Source: an uncultured Granulosicoccus sp. (GTDB lineage: Bacteria; Pseudomonadota; Gammaproteobacteria; Granulosicoccales; Granulosicoccaceae). Taken from it: a stretch of DNA of 51,324 nt. Both the position numbers and the translations under genes were made by a program. The notes beneath the pieces are model-generated. The model did no database searches. It was given only the letters and a program-made list of their open reading frames with translations, and had not been told where the DNA came from. Shown piece after piece: positions 17,423 through 25,481 of the stretch (within the stretch, counting starts at the first letter, position 1; every line of letters begins with the position of its first letter). The stretch spans positions 1 to 51,324 of the forward strand of contig CALKLO010000042.1 in NCBI GenBank assembly GCA_937991945.1, read 5' to 3'.

Positions 17423-17701
17423 TAAAGGATCATCGGGTGCGAGCGGTTAATGTGGATACGGCAGGATGAAGCAGGTCGTTTCGATAACGAAGCCCAATCT
17501 ACCAGTGAGTATACTTCGTGCTCGAATAGAGTGCATACCTACGCGTATTGGATGCGGCGTCGTTGCAACATTCGTCTGCTATCGTTACAGTCACCGACGC
17601 TTCAGTCTCATGCCGTTACAGCGATTGTTATCAACCGGATCATTCTGGTGAAAACGTCGAATAGCTGGCTTTTAAATTCCCCATAAACGAGCTTGTGCCT
17701 T

Positions 17702-18535
17702 ATGAGTAATTATCATGTTCCGTCAGGTGGCCTGCCACCGCAAACGGCTCTGATGAGTGAACGGGCTGTGTTTACTGACGCCTACGCTGTTATTCCGCGC
17801 AGTGTATTCACTGATATTGTGACTAGCTTCTTGCCTCATTGGCACCAAACCCGTTTATGGGTTATCGCAAAACCACTGTCTGGATTTGCGACGTCGTTTT
17901 CTCAATACCTTGTTGAAGTAAAGCCCGGTGGCGGCTCAAAAGACCCTGAACCCAATCGTGCGGCTCAGTCAGTCCTGTTTGTAGTCTCAGGTAGCCTGTC
18001 GCTAACACTGAGCGATAGCGGTGGTCCTGCATCGACGCACACTTTAGTGTCAGGCGGCTACGCCTACATTCCCGCTGGCGCACGTTGGGAAATCGAGAAC
18101 ACCGGAGATACCGATGCGTCGTTTCATTGGTTGCGAAAACGCTACGAAGCGGTTGAGGGCATCGATCACCCAACCGCTTTTGTCACCAGTGACCAAGAAG
18201 TTGAACCTACCGTTATGCCTGATACCGAGGGTGTTTGGTCTACAACGCGTTTTGTAGAGCCGACTGACTTGCGTCATGACATGCACGTAAATATCGTTAC
18301 CTTCGAGCCCGGTGGTGTCATTCCTTTTCCAGAAACGCACGTCATGGAGCATGGCTTGTTTGTTCTGGAAGGAAAGGCTGTTTACCGGCTCAACCAAGAT
18401 TGGGTTGAAGTTGAGGCAGGGGATTTCATGTGGTTGCGTGCTTTTTGCCCACAGGCTTGTTACGCCGGTGGGCCTGGCAGATTCCGCTACCTACTGTACA
18501 AAGATGTCAATCGTCATATGCCTCTTGATCTGTAG
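17702..18535 (+). CDS. allE: (S)-ureidoglycine aminohydrolase-like bicupin protein
   Basis: A 277-residue protein made of two cupin domains. The second carries PETHVMEHGLFVLEGKAVYRL and EAGDFMWLRAFCPQACYAGG, with the histidine/glutamate metal-binding set (H, E, H, E) seen in ureidoglycine aminohydrolase. That enzyme removes ammonia from (S)-ureidoglycine in allantoin degradation, using manganese. The N-terminal cupin has a WHQTRLWVIAKPL and GGGSKDPEPN segment as in bacterial homologs. The ATG at 17702 is the natural start; an upstream TTG at 17693 adds only three residues. Sharing a 279-base spacer with puuD suggests joint control of ureide catabolism. Confidence 0.85.
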   Translation: MSNYHVPSGGLPPQTALMSERAVFTDAYAVIPRSVFTDIVTSFLPHWHQTRLWVIAKPLSGFATSFSQYLVEVKPGGGSKDPEPNRAAQSVLFVVSGSLSLTLSDSGGPASTHTLVSGGYAYIPAGARWEIENTGDTDASFHWLRKRYEAVEGIDHPTAFVTSDQEVEPTVMPDTEGVWSTTRFVEPTDLRHDMHVNIVTFEPGGVIPFPETHVMEHGLFVLEGKAVYRLNQDWVEVEAGDFMWLRAFCPQACYAGGPGRFRYLLYKDVNRHMPLDL

Positions 18536-18544
18536 GCAGGGGCT

Positions 18545-19840
18545 TTACTGGCTGACGATTTCGCCCATTAATTTACCGTTGTCGATGGACAAGAGCTTCA
18601 CCGGCAGAATTTGGTTTGCTAAATCGGTGCTGCTAAGCGTTATAACTCGCTGGTAATTAGGTGTATAACCTTGATGCCTCCAAAGGGTGATGCCGTCCTC
18701 TGAGGTAACCTCTCGGCCTCTCTCCCACAGAACGTCTGCGGTGTCACCAATAGAGCGTTGTAGTTGCGCGTGCTTGAGTGTTTCGGCCAGCTCATGCAGC
18801 TGGCGACTGCGCTCTTGGCGCACAGCCATGGGTACAGAGTCACTTAACGTGGCCGCTTTGGTACCTTCTCTTTCGGAATAGGTGAAGGCATGAATGTGCC
18901 CAAATCCTTGAGTTCCGATAAATGCCATGGAGTCGTTCCATTCGTCTTCGGTTTCGCCAGGGAAGCCTGCAATGATGTCTGTTGTGACATTGAAATTGGG
19001 TACAGCGGCTCGCAGCGATTGAGTCAGTTCGTTAAATGATTCTGTCTTGCAACGACGCGCCATACGCCTTAGCACGGTATCGCTGCCACTTTGTAAGGGT
19101 AGGTGCATGTGAGGCTGAACCCGTGGATTTTCAAATAAATCTAGAAAGCCAGGTGAAAGATCCCACGGTTCTACAGAGGCAAAGCGGATTCGCGGAATGC
19201 CCGTCTGCTCGAGCAATGCTTTGACTAAACCGTCAAGATCAATGTCGAGATCTGAGCCGTATCCGCCAACGTGCACACCAGTAAGCACGATCTCTTTGAC
19301 GTCTTCGGATTCAAGTCGCCGTACTTCATTGACGATATCCTCCACGGTGCGGCTTCGTTCAGCACCGCGGGCCACTGTTACGATACAAAAAGTACACCGA
19401 TATCGACATCCATCCTGAATTTTAATGAAGGCGCGATGTCTATTGCGGTTGAAAAGTGCAGTCGTCGCTGGGATAGTAGCGGCCTGAGGCATATCTGGCT
19501 GAGCGAAAGCTTCGCGTGTTAGAGCAACAAGCTTATCTTTTTGTGTATTTGGAACCACTAGATCGACGCCGAGCTCTGCCATGTCTGAGGCGGGAGCCAA
19601 TTCGCTATAGCAACCACTGACGACAAGCTTTGCAGCCGGATTATCCCGTTGCAAACGTTGGAGTTTTTGACGTGATTTTCGAACCGCCTCGCGGGTTACC
19701 GCACAGGTGTTCATGACCATGACGTCTGCATCGTCAGGGCTTGTTGTGATTTGGTCGCCGGCACCCGTGAAAGCGGTTGCCCATTGCTCAAGCTCGGCTT
19801 CATTGAGCCGACATCCAAGAGCGCTAAGATGAATACGCAC
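18545..19840 (-). CDS. mtaB: tRNA N6-threonylcarbamoyladenosine (t6A37) methylthiotransferase MtaB
   Basis: A 431-residue radical-SAM enzyme of the methylthiotransferase family. The N-terminal UPF0004 domain begins MRIHLSALGCRLNEAELE, with cysteines at C10, in MNTCAV and in SGCYSE that would hold the auxiliary 4Fe-4S cluster. The radical-SAM motif is CRYRCTFC near residue 148. A TRAM-like tail ends the protein. The GCRLN form of the first motif separates MtaB from MiaB (GCQMN) and RimO. It methylthiolates t6A at position 37 of ANN-decoding tRNAs. MtaB is common in Bacillus and several Proteobacteria but absent from E. coli. It converges on the bicupin gene with nine bases between the stops. 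Confidence 0.88.
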   Translation of the reverse strand: MRIHLSALGCRLNEAELEQWATAFTGAGDQITTSPDDADVMVMNTCAVTREAVRKSRQKLQRLQRDNPAAKLVVSGCYSELAPASDMAELGVDLVVPNTQKDKLVALTREAFAQPDMPQAATIPATTALFNRNRHRAFIKIQDGCRYRCTFCIVTVARGAERSRTVEDIVNEVRRLESEDVKEIVLTGVHVGGYGSDLDIDLDGLVKALLEQTGIPRIRFASVEPWDLSPGFLDLFENPRVQPHMHLPLQSGSDTVLRRMARRCKTESFNELTQSLRAAVPNFNVTTDIIAGFPGETEDEWNDSMAFIGTQGFGHIHAFTYSEREGTKAATLSDSVPMAVRQERSRQLHELAETLKHAQLQRSIGDTADVLWERGREVTSEDGITLWRHQGYTPNYQRVITLSSTDLANQILPVKLLSIDNGKLMGEIVSQ

Positions 19841-19930
19841 TGTTTTACAGTTCCGTGGAGTTTAGAGTGGAATAATGGCTAGTGTACTGAAAGGATTGCC
19901 CAAAAAACTGTTTTTCGTGCGTAGTCAAGA

Positions 19931-19959
19931 TTGTGGCAAGTTTATCTTTTCGCTAGGAT
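19931..19959 (+). promoter_or_regulatory. Possible promoter of the coiled-coil OmpA gene
   Basis: TTGTGG, 17 bases, TAGGAT. The -10 matches four of six and the -35 three of six consensus positions. It lies 52 bases upstream of the ATG in the divergent spacer with mtaB, and is the best candidate there. Confidence 0.25.
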
Positions 19960-20011
19960 GGCTACATTGTGAATAAATTCGTTGTACGACCCCTGTCACC
20001 GGAATAGACTC

Positions 20012-23000
20012 ATGTTTAGAGATTTTGAGAAGGCTCCCAGCCGATCTTCATACCAGTTAAAATTTATTTTGGCTGCTTTGGCCATATTAGGCCTCTTAGG
20101 CGCCTGGATTGCCCAATCCAGCACAAGCAGTGATTTGAGGAGCACTCAAGTCGAGCGCGACAAAGTCAACGCGCTGCTCGATCAAACCACCACCGAACTT
20201 GGCGATGCCGAGCTAGACATACAAAACCTACGTAGCGAGCAAGCGGCTCTCGAAGAAGCCATCGGCGACAGGGAAGCAGAGCTAAGCGCTCTACAGGCTC
20301 AAGTGTCTGAGCTCGACCAAGGTCGCTCAGAGGTACAAGGTCTACTCGCTACAGTCACTGAATCCAAATCTGGGCTGGAAGGGACTATCGGCGATCTAGA
20401 GGCTCAGTTGCAGGCTTCGGCTGAGCAATTGCAGGCTCTGGAAGCTGAACGTGCCCTAGCCGCAGCAGATCTAGAGCAAGCGGTCGCATCGTTTGATGTG
20501 CAGGCGAATGAGCGTGTTACCGCCTTGGAAGCTGCGTTGAGTTCAACGCTGGCATCGGGTGATGAGCGCACAGCAGCAATGGCTGCTGAAGCACAGGCCC
20601 AGGTCGCTGCAGCTGAGCAACGGGTCGTTGAGCTAGAAGAGCAGCTTGCATCGACTGCTACCAGCAACGAGGAAAAGACAGTCGCGCTAGAGGCTGAGAT
20701 AGTTGCATTGCAATCTGAGATTGAAGCATTTACTGCAAATTCCGAAAGCAAGGTTTCTTCGCTTCAAGCAGAGATTGCTGGCCTTAGCGAACAAATGAGT
20801 TCTCAAACGGCTGCGCTGGCATCACGTGAAGTTAACCTGGGTTCTTTCGATGCGCAAATTCAGTCGCTTCAAGCGTCCAGCGATACCGTTAACGTAGAAC
20901 TGGCAGATGCGCAGGCAAGCTACAGCACGTTACTGAGCTTGTACGACACTGATGTAGCTGTTTTGAATGCCACTATCGGTGAGTTGGATGCAAAGAAAGC
21001 ACTTCTAGAATCACAAATTGAAGGGCTGCAAACCAAAGTTACCTCCATGGAAGACGGTTTAGCGTTTGCTCGTAAGAACTTAGCTGACACGGAAACAGAG
21101 CTTGTTCAGACGCAAACTGCATTAGAAGATTCAGAGGCAGGTCTAGAATCTCAAATTGCGGAAAAAACAGCAGCTTTAGCTGCATTGGAGTCAGAGTTCA
21201 GTGGTCTTCAGGAGCAGTACGCTGCCGCCCAGTCAGAAATCGAGCAACGCGATGCGCAAATGGGTGAACTCAATACAGAAGTGCAATCTCTTCTGTTTAG
21301 CTCTGATGAAAAAGATACGTCTCTACAAAGCAGTCAAGAAAGTTTAAACACGCTGCAGGCTGATTTCGACAATCAAGTCGTTGAGCTCAATGCTGAGATT
21401 GGTGAGCTTGAGGCGCAAAAACAAGCGCTAATGCTAGAGGTCGACGGTTTGACTGCTCAAGCGGTGGATCTGTCTGATGTGAAATCACAACTGCAACTAG
21501 CAATGGGTGGTCTCCAAAGCCAACTTGAGCAGGTTCAAAGCGAGCGAGCTGAAATAACACAGTCTAGTACTGCACAAATTCAAGGCCTGCAAAGTGACTT
21601 TGGCGAGCAAACTCAAGCACTAAACGACGAAGTGGCTGATCTGTTAACCCAATCAGCTAGCCTCACCGAAGAGCGAGATACATTGCTGGCGCAAGTGTCT
21701 CAGCTAGAAGCTGACAGAGACACATTATCGAGCGCACAAGTCGCGCTTGAGTCTGAAAAAGAAGCTGCTAACGGTTCGATCATTGAGTTGCAAGCTGAAG
21801 CCGGTGAGTTGCAAGCTATTGTAGATTTACAGAAGCCTGCTATCGCCGAACTCAGAGAGAGAAGCGCATCTTTAGAGCAAGAGCTAACAGATGCACGAGC
21901 TGCTGCTGCCGAACAGCAAATAGCCTTTGATGCTGAGATGGCTGAGCTGCAAGCAACTATTGATCTGCAGGTACCTGCGTTAGCTGAGTTGCGTGCTCGT
22001 AGTGCGGACTTAGACACGCAGCGAGCGGGTTTCTCAACACGTGTCACTGAGTTAGAGGCAATGTTGGAAGAGTCTAAGGGGACTCAAAGTGAGCAAGTAG
22101 CTTCGGCTCAATCCTTATCCGAAGAATTACAAGCCACTATCGATTTACAAGTACCGGCAATTTCGGAATTAAGAGGCCGAGCCACTTCTTTGGAGTCAGA
22201 GCTAAGTGCTAGCCAAGTCGAGCGTGAGGCGTTGTTAGCAACTGTTTCAGAACAGGAAGCATCACTGACTGAGTTGCGTGAAAGAAGTGCTGCGTTGCAA
22301 GGTGAAATCGACGGTAAGAACATCGAGATCGCTGAATTGCAAACTACGGTCGATGATCAAGTACCTGCAATAGCCCTACTACGCAGCCAGGTCAGTGATG
22401 TCGATACACAACGAGCCGGCATGGCGACCCAAATCAGCGATTTGGAAGCGCAGTTGGCAGTTGCTGTACAGGCTGCTGACGTGACTGCCGAGATGGAAGC
22501 TCTCGCATCTGAAAAGGCAGCGTTGCAACTCCAAGTCGGTGATATGCAGACCCGCATCGAATCCATCATGGCTGACGCTGATGCTAACAACTCAGGCTTT
22601 GCAGAACTTCAAGGGCAAAAAGCTGAGCTACAAGCGCGTATTGGTGAGCTGCAAGGTGAGCTAGAAGCGCAAGCAGAAAACCTAGCCAGTGCGGGTAGCC
22701 AAATGGAAGCAGCAGATACACAAAAATCAGCCTTGTTCTCAAAGCTGGGTGATATGCAGAATCAGTTAGAGGCTAACTCTGCTGATGCTGATGCTGATGT
22801 TGGTAAATTGGAATCACACAAGACGGCTCTATTTGCTCGAATTGTTGAACTGAGCGGTTCAGTTAGCGAGAAAGATGCGCTATTGAATGACGGTGCTTCT
22901 GAGGCTGCGGCACTTGCCGACGCTAATGCAGAGCTATCTAGTCAGGTCGTTGATTTGACGGCTGCAAGGGATGCCTCTCTTGAGCAAATGAGCGCTTTGG

Positions 23001-24163
23001 AAACAGAGCAGGCTGCATTAAATCAAGCATTGGCTGCGTTAGAGTCTGAGAACGCCACATTGGGCGAGCAGGTTGCAACACTTCAAGCTGAAGGTGCTGA
23101 ACTCGTTGATCAACTAGGTGGGTTATCCACGCAAATGTCCGGTGTCTCAGGTGAGCGTGATGGCCTGTTATCAGAAGTGGTTGAGCTGGGTGTTATGGTC
23201 GGTGACCTAGAAGGCCAGCTGTCGGTTGTTACCGATCAGTCTGTTGCTAGCGATGCGAAAGTAGGCGAGCTAGAAGCAGAGCTTTCCTCTACCGTTGCCG
23301 CCGCGGGTACTGCGCAAGAGCAAGCTGATGCAGCAAAGCAAGCACTTGAACAGCAAATAGCTGACACCATTTCAGCCAAAGATGCACTTGAAGCACAGTT
23401 AGCAGAAGCTGAAAAAGGTGTTCTTGATCTTCAAGCTGTGAAAGAAGGTTTGGAAGGTGACAAGTTGGCTCTGGAAACTCAGGTTAAAGAGTTGACGGAC
23501 ACAGCGAATCGCCTTGAAACAGAGCTAGCAGAGGCTGCAGCTAACAACGAACAGCTGACTTCTGATTTAGCCGACGCCGATGCAATTGCAGTAGGTCTTC
23601 GTGATGAAATCAGAAATGAGCGAGCTAACTTGACTGAACAACGTGCTGTTGCAGAAGCGTTGTCTGGTGAGCTGTCTGCTATCAACGAGCAAAACGCTGC
23701 GGAAGCTACACGTGCTGCATCACTTCGCGACACCATTGCTGGAAGTTTGAAGGACAATGGTGTTGATGCTGTCGATGTCACGATCCGTGATGACAACGGG
23801 GTGGTTATCAACTTGCCTAGTCAAGCGCTGTTTAACTCGGGCCGGGCACGTTTAAGTGCTGCGGGTCGTGTCCTGATGACAAACGTCGCTGCTTCGGTTG
23901 TAGATCTAGATAACGACATTGTGGTTGAAGGTCATACTGACAGTGTTCCAGTAACAGGAGATCTACAAACAATCTTCCCAAGTAACTGGGAGCTTTCAGT
24001 GGCTCGTGCTGCGAATACGGTTAACTTTTTAGAATCGGTAGGTAGTGTAGATTCAAGTAGACTAGGCGCATTGGGTTACGGTCAACAGCGTCCTGTTGCA
24101 AGTAACGATACGCGTGAAGGTCGTGCGCTTAACCGTCGAGTGGAGTTAGTTGTAAAACCTTGA
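20012..24163 (+). CDS. Giant coiled-coil protein with membrane anchor and C-terminal OmpA/MotB peptidoglycan-binding domain
   Basis: A 1383-residue protein. One transmembrane helix lies at residues 18-34 (FILAALAILGLLGAWIA), then about 1200 residues of almost unbroken heptad-type sequence rich in Glu, Gln, Ala, Leu and Ser with few prolines, and finally an OmpA-like domain from about residue 1255. The OmpA domain has VEGHTDSVPV, FPSNWELSVARA and NRRVELVV, closer to MotB/LafU than to OmpA itself, and keeps the Asp and Arg that bind peptidoglycan. The protein would be anchored in the inner membrane and grip the cell wall through its tail. A four-unit repeat lies in its middle. The ATG at 20012 is preferred over a TTG at 19982. 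Function unknown; a structural or cell-envelope-tethering role is inferred from layout alone. Confidence 0.85.
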   Translation: MFRDFEKAPSRSSYQLKFILAALAILGLLGAWIAQSSTSSDLRSTQVERDKVNALLDQTTTELGDAELDIQNLRSEQAALEEAIGDREAELSALQAQVSELDQGRSEVQGLLATVTESKSGLEGTIGDLEAQLQASAEQLQALEAERALAAADLEQAVASFDVQANERVTALEAALSSTLASGDERTAAMAAEAQAQVAAAEQRVVELEEQLASTATSNEEKTVALEAEIVALQSEIEAFTANSESKVSSLQAEIAGLSEQMSSQTAALASREVNLGSFDAQIQSLQASSDTVNVELADAQASYSTLLSLYDTDVAVLNATIGELDAKKALLESQIEGLQTKVTSMEDGLAFARKNLADTETELVQTQTALEDSEAGLESQIAEKTAALAALESEFSGLQEQYAAAQSEIEQRDAQMGELNTEVQSLLFSSDEKDTSLQSSQESLNTLQADFDNQVVELNAEIGELEAQKQALMLEVDGLTAQAVDLSDVKSQLQLAMGGLQSQLEQVQSERAEITQSSTAQIQGLQSDFGEQTQALNDEVADLLTQSASLTEERDTLLAQVSQLEADRDTLSSAQVALESEKEAANGSIIELQAEAGELQAIVDLQKPAIAELRERSASLEQELTDARAAAAEQQIAFDAEMAELQATIDLQVPALAELRARSADLDTQRAGFSTRVTELEAMLEESKGTQSEQVASAQSLSEELQATIDLQVPAISELRGRATSLESELSASQVEREALLATVSEQEASLTELRERSAALQGEIDGKNIEIAELQTTVDDQVPAIALLRSQVSDVDTQRAGMATQISDLEAQLAVAVQAADVTAEMEALASEKAALQLQVGDMQTRIESIMADADANNSGFAELQGQKAELQARIGELQGELEAQAENLASAGSQMEAADTQKSALFSKLGDMQNQLEANSADADADVGKLESHKTALFARIVELSGSVSEKDALLNDGASEAAALADANAELSSQVVDLTAARDASLEQMSALETEQAALNQALAALESENATLGEQVATLQAEGAELVDQLGGLSTQMSGVSGERDGLLSEVVELGVMVGDLEGQLSVVTDQSVASDAKVGELEAELSSTVAAAGTAQEQADAAKQALEQQIADTISAKDALEAQLAEAEKGVLDLQAVKEGLEGDKLALETQVKELTDTANRLETELAEAAANNEQLTSDLADADAIAVGLRDEIRNERANLTEQRAVAEALSGELSAINEQNAAEATRAASLRDTIAGSLKDNGVDAVDVTIRDDNGVVINLPSQALFNSGRARLSAAGRVLMTNVAASVVDLDNDIVVEGHTDSVPVTGDLQTIFPSNWELSVARAANTVNFLESVGSVDSSRLGALGYGQQRPVASNDTREGRALNRRVELVVKP
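21809..22384 (+). repeat. Internal protein repeat: four copies of LQ-T-IDLQVPAIAELR
   Basis: Four copies begin near residues 600, 646, 706 and 776 of the coiled-coil OmpA protein: LQAIVDLQKPAIAELR, LQATIDLQVPALAELR, LQATIDLQVPAISELR and LQTTVDDQVPAIALLR. Each contains a conserved proline, rare in the rest of the coil. Copies two and four are followed by DTQRAGF or DTQRAGM, so the repeat seems to have grown as pairs. Spacing is 46, 60 and 70 residues. Confidence 0.8.
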
Positions 24164-24192
24164 TATCAACAAACCGTATTAAGCTACCGAAC

Positions 24193-24230
24193 ACTCACTT
24201 ATCGCCCTCAGGGATGGGGCGATAGTGAGT
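24193..24230 (+). promoter_or_regulatory. Strong hairpin spanning the ubiX ribosome site and start codon
   Basis: ACTCACT-T-ATCGCCC pairs with GGGCGATAGTGAGT: a 14-bp stem with one bulged T and a nine-base loop that carries AGGGA. The GTG start of ubiX is at 24225, inside the right arm. The stem lies 30 bases after the OmpA gene and has no T-tract after it. It could be the terminator of that gene, or a translation-control element for ubiX, or both. Confidence 0.6.
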
Positions 24231-24848
24231 CAACAATTTGATAAAACAATTTGTGTCGCTATGACTGGGGCATCAGGTATTCAATACGCATTGCGACTTA
24301 TTGAATGCCTGGTGCAGGCCAATTGCGAAGTGTATGTCCTGATGTCGAAGCCAGCGCGCATCGTCATGGGGATGGACACAGATTTAAATGTCCCCTCACG
24401 AACTGCCCAAGTGCAATCACAGTTTTCTGAGAGTTACGGAGCTCGAGAAGGCCAGTTGAAGGCGTTTGGCCAAGAAGAATGGACAGCTCCGGTGGCTAGT
24501 GGTTCTGGAGCTCCTGATGCGATGGTTATCTGCCCATGTACGACAGGTACGTTGGCATCAGTTGCTGCTGGTACGTGCAATAGCTTGCTTGAGAGGGCGG
24601 CCGATGTCGTCATCAAGGAAGGCCGCAAACTCATTGTCATGCCTCGTGAAATGCCGTTCTCATTGATTCATCTTGAGAACATGACTCGCCTAGCCCGTGC
24701 CGGTGTCATCATAATGCCGCCCAACCCTGCCTTCTATAATCTGCCAGAGACGGTGGATGATTTAGTCGATTTCGTTGTCGCTAGAGTCTTAGATCAATTG
24801 GATGTCAAGCAGGCGCTAATGCCGCGCTGGGGCATCGAGGAAGAGTAA
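24225..24848 (+). CDS. ubiX: Flavin prenyltransferase UbiX
   Basis: A 207-residue flavoprotein-fold protein. The N-terminal MTGASGIQYALRLIE is the phosphate-binding FMN loop, and MPREMPFSLIHLENMTRLARAG and MPPNPAFYNLPET are UbiX signatures. It joins dimethylallyl phosphate to FMN to make prenylated FMN, the cofactor of the UbiD decarboxylase in ubiquinone synthesis. The only start that keeps the family N-terminus is the GTG at 24225, with AGGGA upstream. No ubiD is in the window, although a UbiH-family gene lies about 5 kb downstream. The LON-domain gene follows after six bases and is probably co-transcribed. Confidence 0.93.
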   Translation: MSQQFDKTICVAMTGASGIQYALRLIECLVQANCEVYVLMSKPARIVMGMDTDLNVPSRTAQVQSQFSESYGAREGQLKAFGQEEWTAPVASGSGAPDAMVICPCTTGTLASVAAGTCNSLLERAADVVIKEGRKLIVMPREMPFSLIHLENMTRLARAGVIIMPPNPAFYNLPETVDDLVDFVVARVLDQLDVKQALMPRWGIEEE

Positions 24849-24854
24849 GCTCTG

Positions 24855-25436
24855 ATGCAACTGCCGCTGTTTCCTTTGTCTAGTATCGTCATGCCGGAAG
24901 GCCTGATGCCGTTGCGTATTTTTGAGCGACGCTACATAGACATGATTAAAGACTGTTTCAAAACAGAATCGGGTTTTGGTATCTGCTTGATAAAGCAGGG
25001 CAGCGAAGCTCAAGATGTATCCGAACCTTACCCAATAGGGACTCGGGTATCTATCGTCGACTTTGACCAAGGGGCCGATGGCCTTTTACACATAACAGCC
25101 AGGGGAATAGAAGAATTTAATCTCCTGACCTATACCTCTAACGACGCGGGCTTACTGATTGGTGAGGTATCGCCCATTGCGGCTAAGCCAGCCACTGATA
25201 TGGAACCACAGTTTGAGGGTTTAGCTGACAAGCTAGATGTGATCTTAGGGTACTTGGGAGCTGAAGCTAGCGTCGGAGAAAAACGGCTTCACGATGCTGA
25301 TTGGGTCATTCATCGTTTGTTAGAACTTCTTCCACTGACCAATGAAGCCAAGTTTGAGTTGCTTCAAATGGATACAAACAAAGAAAGGCTTGAAGCGCTT
25401 TCGTCTTTGCAGATAGAAATTGCTCCGCAACAGTAA
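24855..25436 (+). CDS. LON substrate-binding-domain protein
   Basis: A 193-residue protein consisting only of the N-terminal LON/PUA-like domain: LPLFPLSSIVMPEGLMPLRIFERRY and FGICLIKQG, then TRVSIVDFDQ and the final KERLEALSSLQIEI. It lacks the AAA ATPase and protease domains of Lon. Stand-alone proteins of this type are common in Proteobacteria and are presumed to bind protein segments; their role is unproven. It begins six bases after ubiX with GAGGAAG upstream, and ends at a small hairpin shared with convergent argA. Confidence 0.85.
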   Translation: MQLPLFPLSSIVMPEGLMPLRIFERRYIDMIKDCFKTESGFGICLIKQGSEAQDVSEPYPIGTRVSIVDFDQGADGLLHITARGIEEFNLLTYTSNDAGLLIGEVSPIAAKPATDMEPQFEGLADKLDVILGYLGAEASVGEKRLHDADWVIHRLLELLPLTNEAKFELLQMDTNKERLEALSSLQIEIAPQQ

Positions 25437-25439
25437 CGA

Positions 25440-25463
25440 ACGCTCATACATCCCGATGAGCGT
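25440..25463. terminator. Hairpin between convergent LON gene and argA
   Basis: ACGCTCAT and ATGAGCGT are perfect 8-base arms around an eight-base loop, four bases after the LON-gene stop. No T-tract follows. Likely a bidirectional 3'-end structure. Confidence 0.5.
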
Positions 25464-25481
25464 CACGATGCTAAATTGCCT

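Noticed and set aside
17450-17686. Two short plus-strand ORFs in the puuD/allE spacer
   Set aside because: Overlapping frames with no family resemblance; the spacer is better read as a divergent control region.
20404-23811. Several minus-strand ORFs of 70-115 residues in the coiled-coil gene
   Set aside because: Ser/Cys/Ala-rich shadows produced by the biased codons of the coil; none has an initiation site or domain.
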